DNA of 64,000 bases from Actinernus sp. WN-2022 (lineage: Eukaryota > Cnidaria > Anthozoa > Actiniaria > Actinernidae). The stretch covers positions 149,722,344 to 149,786,343 of the forward strand of contig JAOWCC010000577.1 of NCBI GenBank assembly GCA_030867875.1, in the 5' to 3' direction. A program made the position numbers and the translations under genes. Below the pieces are notes generated by a model, which was not told the origin of the DNA, did not search any database, and was given only the letters and a program-made list of their open reading frames with translations. Shown in pieces: positions 58,101-64,000 of the stretch; the first letter of the stretch is position 1, and each line of letters begins with the position of its first letter.

Positions 58101-58263
58101 TGTAATTTTGTAATGTTTTTATATATAGATATATTTTTAATCTTATCATAGTTAACTACATCAGTGGTTATAGTTTTAATATGTTTTTACAGAATGTAAA
58201 GCGCTTTTGGATTTTCGAAGAAACAGCGCTATATAAATCTATTATTATTATTATTATTATTAT
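55956..58263 (+). mobile_element. 5'-truncated CR1/L2-type LINE retrotransposon
   Basis: Contains a long reverse transcriptase frame and ends in AGCGCTATATAAATC followed by an (ATT)n tail, as is typical for the CR1/L2 group. No apurinic endonuclease domain is present, so the 5' end is lost. It is inserted in a TIR element; the left boundary is placed where the palindrome with 58570 stops. Confidence 0.82.
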
Positions 58264-58794
58264 TAGATGACCCAGCGCGCGCAAAACGGTATGCTCCGCT
58301 GGCCGAAAGAACGAAGCCTCTGCTATCAAATACAAATTACCGAGGGCTTCAACTTTTTTAGTAAATAATTTTATAACTTAGTAAACTCACAGTGAATTAC
58401 AAATTAAGAAAACTTCAACCTGTTGAAGTCTTAGGCTTATCTTTTAAGTAGTTTTCTTATATTTCGCGAAACATTTCACGTAAATACGCATACGTACTTA
58501 AAAGTAGAAACAGGGGTGATTGTGTCTGTTTTTCGGCGGGAAACTGGGCGGACGCGCGCGCGCTGGGTCATCAAAGGCGCATGCGCCTGACGTCTTGCCG
58601 CGGTGTGAGGTACACCATGTACCAAATCTACCGCTAACTTTGAAAGGGTTTCTATCTCACACTCAGCCAATCAGGTATCACATCTCATTCAGCTAACCAA
58701 TCAGAGATAATGCTACTGTAGCTTCCAAAAAACCCGCTGCAATGGTATTTTTGGAACAAAGCCAAAGCACAAAGCCATTTATATTATAATTATG
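58264..58794. repeat. Dispersed repeat shared with 45907-46235
   Basis: 58275-58612 is a diverged copy (roughly 85% by eye) of the sequence at 45907-46235 and 61078-61406, including GCTCCGCTGGCCGAAAGA and CAACTTTTTTAGTAAATAAT. It is the interior and right arm of the TIR element split by the LINE. Confidence 0.7.
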
Positions 58795-58940
58795 AAATTT
58801 ATTGACCAACCTTGTTCGGTCCGGATGGGAGCATATTGGTCGAGTTCTACTCGAGTTCTACTCGAGTTCTACTCGAGTTCTACTCGAGTTCTCGAGTTCT
58901 ACTCGACCAATATCCCTCAGTCCGGACCTCACGCTCGGGT
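58795..58940. mobile_element. Hairpin MITE with expanded loop
   Basis: Same family as 55768-55872 in opposite orientation (TTATTGACCAACCTTGTTCG...). Its loop has expanded to about five TCGAGTTCTAC units (58839-58901). Confidence 0.75.
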
Positions 58941-59394
58941 GAACCTGAAAGTGAAATTCAGTTACAGGAGTTCATGTCCTCTTCGCTCGAAAAACAGCAA
59001 AGAAATTTATACCAAAACTCTTGAAATCATCAAATGTAATCACTGACTCGTCATCATCATCGTTTAGGACAATTCAACGCCAAGTTTTGTGAACATTTTC
59101 AACACTCCCGTGTTGACTTGAATGCTGAACGAACAGCTTTTAAATTTAGCCGACTTTCCCTGCCGTACTGAACAGAAATATCAAAGGACTACCCATGAAG
59201 GACTACTAAAGATAATTTAATTTAGCCTCCTTTCATGATATTTGCTGTGAAGCTTTGGTTCCTGAAATGTTTATAAAATTATGCTTCGCTGGAAGCTCGT
59301 GTCACGTTTCTTAAAATTATTTTTGAAGAACCGACGAAGTAGCAGGTTCAGCTAATAAAATTTCAGGTATCTTTTCCAGTATCCTTAGCTTGTT

Positions 59395-60483
59395 TAGCCT
59401 GATTATCAGACGGTACGAGGTCGTCCGCTCACTTCCTCCCCCTCCCCGTCTGATGGACTTCATAGACTTTCATGTTCCTGACGTCATCAACCTTTGTTTT
59501 TACAATAAGCCAATACGAACACGCGTAAGAATTGAAGCGTAAAGTGTAGAACAGTCGTGCAGTAGCGGCTTTTACTAGTTGGATCTATCAGCTTTCATGC
59601 ACTGGAAAAAAACATTCTACAGCTTCCAACTTCTGTCGATTTCTCAGAATGGTATCCTGTTTGAGCTGCTGTGGTTCTTTGGAGAGCAGGAACTTTTTAA
59701 ACGGAAGTTTGCGTGCAGTATTTGCAGGACAGGACAGAAAATATACATACAAGAAATATCAGACTCGATTCACTGCCGTAAAGTTTGTTACTGTAAACTT
59801 AGAACTTTTACGCTTTTACTTTTATTTTTAAAACGTTTTGAAGCTTGATATGTATGCCGATTAGTCACACAAGACCCTAAAGTTGTCCTAGTGTAGGTTT
59901 TTTGGTATCAGAGATTGTTTTAACCGGACTATTTGTGCAAAGTTTAGATGCACGCCGTACATGAACTTACGGAAGTGTGTTCATAATTCTGAAAACAAAA
60001 GTGCCATGAAACTTTTTCCATAACATACTCAGTATGTGTGTTCACTCCTGCAGAAAAATCATAATATTCCATGAAAGATTTGGTCTTCTAAAAGCCAAAA
60101 ACCTAGGAGAATGTTTGAGATCTATTAAATGCATGAGATCTATAAGCGGAGGAAGATTAGTAATTTACCAAAGTCCGTACGTAGATTCACAAACACATCG
60201 TTTCGATAAATGAACGATTCCAATGCTTTCTTCTGCTCTGGATATAGCTTCGAAATCCTGAAAACTTTACAACTTCGGTCGACACAATGATCAAGTTCTT
60301 CTTCAACGCCATTCAGAAAAATATGCGAGCACATTCCTTAAATTCCAGACTTTGCCAAAAGTGTAAAGTTCGCTCTGATTGGTTGACATTATGACGTCAG
60401 GAACACGAAAGTCTATGAAGTCCATCAGACGGGGAGGGGGAGGAAGTGAGCGGACGACCTCGTATCGTCTGATAATCAGGCTA
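59395..60483. mobile_element. 1.09-kb MULE-like element carrying a helicase fragment
   Basis: 93-bp terminal inverted repeats (59395-59487 and 60391-60483; two mismatches seen) starting TAGCCTGATTATCAGACG. TAGCTTGTT flanks both sides (59386-59394 and 60484-60492), a perfect 9-bp target duplication. Nine-base duplications with long TIRs are characteristic of Mutator-like elements. No transposase is encoded. The interior carries a RecQ-like helicase fragment on the minus strand, so the element resembles a Pack-MULE. Confidence 0.8.
60140..60334 (-). pseudogene. RecQ-like DEAH helicase fragment
   Basis: Encodes about 64 residues containing LYPEQKKALESFIYRNDVFV followed by NLRTDFGKLLIF. This resembles the Q motif and Walker A region (LPTGxGKSLIFQ) of the RecQ-like helicases abundant in cnidarians. 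The Walker A is altered (TDFGKL, with the Ser lost), and the rest of the helicase is missing. It lies wholly within the TIR element at 59395-60483, so it is read as a captured and decayed gene fragment. Confidence 0.65.
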
Positions 60484-61515
60484 TAGCTTGTTCTGATTCC
60501 GGAAAATCGTTTCCAGATGCATGAGTCCTTTGTCTTGTTTTTGGTGTTTTTTCGGCTGGTGTTCAGCCTTCAGAGAAATGAATTCATGAAATTTGCCGTT
60601 GCTTTTAGGTTTTATCATGACAGGTTTTATCTTCTGACATTACTGTTTCCGTAGCCTTTATCATTTAGAAACGTGTATTTTTCGCTACTTTGCTACAAGT
60701 TACGTGGTGGAAGAGATCTCAATCAGTAAGCTCAATCTTATAGCGGTCTGGCTAAGCGGTCCAGAATGCAGGATTCCGACCGCTCAGGGAACTAATCAGA
60801 TTGCTCCATTTCGTGATGGACCGGAGTACCACACATTAACAAATCTATGTTTTCTTTTATATAGTAATCAGTCCAAAACGCACGCTCTGATTGATCAAGA
60901 GCAGGACTTTCAAATATTTTTTTTTAGGATTTTTTTAGTAGGAGGTAGGCGTCTGTGACAAAACTCGGGGACGAAGGTAGAGGTTTCATTGTTGTTGATA
61001 AAGAGAAAATAACCGGCGATGTACCTCGAAGCATGCGCAGGAGCTCCGGCACCCACCGGCTTGTTTTGAAAGCCCTGCAAGATTAGAGGACCACACCGCG
61101 GCAAAACGTCACGCGCATGCGCTTTTGATGAGCCGGTCGCGCGTGCGTCTCTCCAGTTTCCCGCCGAAACTAAAAGAAAACAGAGGCAATCACCCCTGTT
61201 TCTAATTTTAAGTACGTACGCGTATATACGTGAAATGTTTCGCAAACAAACAAACAAGAAAACTACTTAAAAGCTAAGCCTAAGACTTTAACAGGTTGAA
61301 GTTGTCTTAATTTGTAATTCACTGTGAGTTTAGTAAAATTATTTACTAAAAAAGTTGAAACCAGAGCTTCGCTCTTTCGGCCAGCGGAGCGTAACGTTTT
61401 GCGGTGTGTTAGAGAACACACACATGGATGGCGTCATGAGAGCGCGCAACCAATTTCTCAACTCGATTTGATTGGATATTTTCATAGTTTTTAGTTTGCG
61501 TTTATTATATAAAAC

Positions 61516-61687
61516 AAATAGATTCCATTCTGTCGTGCATCTGTCCTCTTATAGATGCACAGATGACGCCAGAACGTGAAGAGAACATCAGTTACGCCAC
61601 TCGATACGCACTTCTTCGTTCTCTTCACGTTGTGACGTCATCTGTGCATCTATAAGAGACAGACGCACAGCAGAATGGAATCTATTT
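61516..61687. mobile_element. 172-bp foldback MITE (right arm)
   Basis: Right-arm copy of the foldback element at 45625-45796. Confidence 0.75.
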
Positions 61688-62328
61688 ATTAAATTTGCAT
61701 GGTCTCCGCCAAATGCAATGCATATTTTTATTAGAAACCGTTTTAAATGACCAACAACGTTCTTCTAAGTTTGTTGATTCATTCTAATTAGATGAAAATA
61801 CTTTCTATATCTTCACAAATATGCGTTCTATGTCAGTTGACTGTATACTATTTACCCGCAAATATATATGTTTTCACGAATAATATTCACTACCTTTTCT
61901 CTAATATACGTGTTGTATTACACCATATAGATTGTCTTTGATGACAACAGCATTATATTTCATTTCGCAAATACGTTCCCTATATTGGCGCCATAAATAC
62001 ATGTTATGATGCAACGCGCGCCCCTTCCCCCATCAAAATCAGTCATGTGACCACATGTACAAAATGGTCACATCCTGTAGCGCAGCGTCGACATTTATTG
62101 TATTATTGCAGCTATACAGCTGTACGATCGTTGTTTTCAGAGGCTAGTTGTTTATTCAACGACTTGGATTCCGCAACGCTCGAGATGGTTGAAATTCTAA
62201 ATAGCCGAACTTTAAGAGTGCTTTAAGGAAGCGACAGTGGTCACGTGATTGATTTTGGCAGGAGGAGTGCGCGTTTCATCATACCATGTATTTGTCGCCA
62301 AAGTCATTCTAATTTTACAACACGTATA

Positions 62329-62475
62329 GCGATGGTTCGTGTTGATAAACATTACAATTGTTATGCTAATGTTCAACCATGATTTCAAAAGGCCGCTTTG
62401 TGTCAGTAACCAATGAATCTCTGGTTGGCACATTAATTATACAATGGATGACGTGGCAGTGAACATCGCTATAGA
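62329..62475. mobile_element. MITE with ATAGCGATG ends (right arm)
   Basis: Reverse-complement copy of 44838-44985 carried in the right arm. Confidence 0.6.
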
Positions 62476-62968
62476 TTGGAGAAAAGGCAGTGGATATCCT
62501 TCGTAAAAACATATATTTGCGACTAAATATAGAACGCATATTTGTGAATATGCAGAACGTACATTTGCGAATATGTAGAAAGTAGTTTTCGCATAGTTTA
62601 GAATGAACGTTGTTGGTCATTTAGAATGGTTTCTCGTAAAATATAAAATGAATTTGGCGGAGATCATGCAAATGATAAAAATAGATTGGTATTCAAAGTT
62701 TGCAATGGACAATTAGAATACATTTCGCCACTTACATGTAGAATATTGCCCGCATCGGCACCCCATATATAGATGTCAATCAAAATTTTACCTTCTATGT
62801 ACCTTTCCCCCACCTCCCCCCTCACAGCTATAGGCAACGAACTTTCAAGCCCAACCCCCCCCCCCCCCCCCCACCCCACCCCCACCCCAACCCCCCATAA
62901 AAATCCAAGTTATTTATTGCTTTAGCAAAAGATTATGCCTAAAATACAAAAACTGTAATCTAAAATAC

Positions 62969-63059
62969 CTCTAAAATTCTCAATAGTGGCTTGGCTGACT
63001 TCCATGTTGCCCCACGCAAATCAATTACAAAAGTGAAGCCTCTGCTTTGAATTTCTTTA
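62969..63059 (-). CDS. SESTD1-like gene, exon 4 (minus-strand copy, right arm)
   Basis: Same 91-bp exon as 44254-44344, with identical splice sites, in the right inverted-repeat arm. Here it is correctly followed, in the direction of transcription, by the next exon of the gene at 55074-54961, with matching phase. Exons 1-3 for this copy would lie beyond 64000, if present. Confidence 0.88.
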
Positions 63060-63621
63060 CTGCAAAGCAAGTTTGAAAGTTATTATATATGACATGAATA
63101 AGCCTAATATTTCTGAGAATAACTGAGGTGCCACATATATGTACGATAATAAGTACATGTATAAATTTAATAATTTTATCATTTCTTAGGGACCATTCAT
63201 ATTTTATACTTTGTTTGGACAAAATGACATATATGGCACAGCCTCCCTATGGTAACGTATTTTGCATGCCCCCTCTGGCCCTCTCCATACTTTTTTTGTA
63301 ACCCCCCATATAAAAGTAAAATCGGAAAATGATATGGTTATCTTATACCACAATTTCTGCAGTATTTCTATGTCTGTTTTTTTTTAAGTAGAAGAAAGAA
63401 ATCTGACTGGATGACACTAGCCTCACTTGTCCCTTTGTTACTGCTAGGTTACTGATGTTTCACTCAAAGTAGTTATAATTATTTCAAATAATCTTCTGGG
63501 TTGTATCCTTCAGTTGGTGATAGTGAGATGGATACAGGGATATCAGAGGCAAGGATTTCATTTGAACTCTATATGTGTCACACAATGGCTGAAAAAGTTT
63601 TTTATCTTGGAGCATGTTTGC

Positions 63622-63700
63622 ATTGCTAATTTTATATCAGTCCTAAGTTGCACTTATTCAGTAAAATAAGTGCAACTTAGGACTGTATAAAATTAACAAT
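63622..63700. repeat. 79-bp hairpin, right arm copy
   Basis: Inverted-repeat copy of the hairpin at 43613-43691; it is the same sequence duplicated with the arm. Confidence 0.7.
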
Positions 63701-64000
63701 GGCATATTTATAGACATTGTAGAGTATTTTATTTGTTTGTTAACAACACACAAAATGAAACAAGCACTGAGGCTATTAAATTGTTGTTCATTGGGGATGC
63801 AGTAAGCATATGCTAGCAAACATAAAATATTTGATACTTCCTTCATAAAAAATGGCAGAGCTTTTAATTGGGAATTTTATTGTTTTGGGAAGAAGGATTG
63901 AATGCAAAAATACATATAATATACATGTTGTATACATGTTTATTTTACAGAAACATATATATACCATATACCATAAAATCCTAGTTATAAACCCTGGGCT

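Larger units (their letters stand above)
55876..58794. mobile_element. TIR element interrupted by a LINE
   Basis: 55876-55955 (starting near AATTATAATATAAATGGCTTTG) is the reverse complement of pieces at 58570-58615 and 58748-58794. After the LINE the left arm resumes with GATGACCCAGCGCGCG (58266), which is the complement of 58553-58570. The right arm has about 130 extra bases that the left lacks. Without the LINE the element would be about 0.6 kb; it shares its interior with 45907-46235. Confidence 0.6.
55075..62968 (-). other. Intron 4 of the SESTD1-like gene (7.9 kb), repeat-filled
   Basis: Between SEC14-encoding exons. It holds the LINE at 55956-58263, palindromic MITEs at 55370-55875 and 58795-58940, the MULE-like element at 59395-60483 and a repeat family shared with 45907-46235. 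The only coding sequence in it belongs to mobile elements. Confidence 0.75.
60741..64000 (-). repeat. Right arm of the 3.26-kb inverted repeat
   Basis: Reverse complement of 43313-46571, beginning TAGCGGTCTGG, which is the complement of the last bases before the gap. It carries exon 4 of the SESTD1-like gene, the hairpin at 63622-63700 and MITE copies at 61516-61687 and about 62329-62475. It continues beyond the window. Confidence 0.93.

Overview
The window is animal genomic DNA, most likely from an anthozoan cnidarian such as a stony coral. The evidence is the split, GT-AG-spliced gene structure, AT-rich intergenic DNA full of small palindromic MITEs, tRNA-derived SINEs, a CR1/L2-type LINE, a coral-style intronless rhodopsin-like GPCR and many poly-G tracts. 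This assignment rests on recalled family resemblance, not on a search. Nothing bacterial is present, and I saw no intact tRNA, rRNA or CRISPR array.

Left part (1-23113). About 2 kb without a recognisable gene is followed by a direct tandem duplication, unit A 2002-16096 and unit B 16097-23113. The breakpoints share the 4-base microhomology TAAT. The units are nearly identical except that unit A carries a 7.05-kb DNA transposon (8751-15800) with ~330-bp terminal inverted repeats and a TTA target duplication. Unit B preserves the empty site. The transposon encodes one spliced, now broken transposase gene: zinc-binding N-terminus, a putative RNase H-like core, an XPG/FEN-like (PIN-like) nuclease region, a Cys-rich CXC-like domain and an acidic tail. 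I read it as a member of the Academ superfamily. Unit A also keeps a relic of a GPCR (around 3807-3995) that is mostly deleted from unit B.

Middle part (23114-40900). This is mainly repeats: a tRNA-derived SINE, hairpin MITEs, two oppositely oriented arrays of an AACACTAACGCAAAA minisatellite, poly-G-bordered elements and a 1.6-kb inverted-repeat element. Its one intact host gene is an intronless class A GPCR (29083-30162).

Right part (40901-64000). A gene for a SEC14 plus spectrin-repeat protein (SESTD1-like) appears in two opposite orientations. Its first four coding exons lie on the plus strand (40916-44344). Exon 4 and the six following exons lie on the minus strand (63059 down to 48630). 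A 3.26-kb inverted repeat (43313-46571 and 60741-64000) carries exon 4 in both arms, and the left arm stops exactly at a 100-N gap (46572-46671). The simplest reading is that the contig right of the gap is scaffolded backwards or is the other haplotype; flipped, it gives one continuous gene. Its introns hold a 5'-truncated LINE, palindromic MITEs, a minisatellite and a 1.09-kb MULE-like element carrying a RecQ-like helicase fragment.
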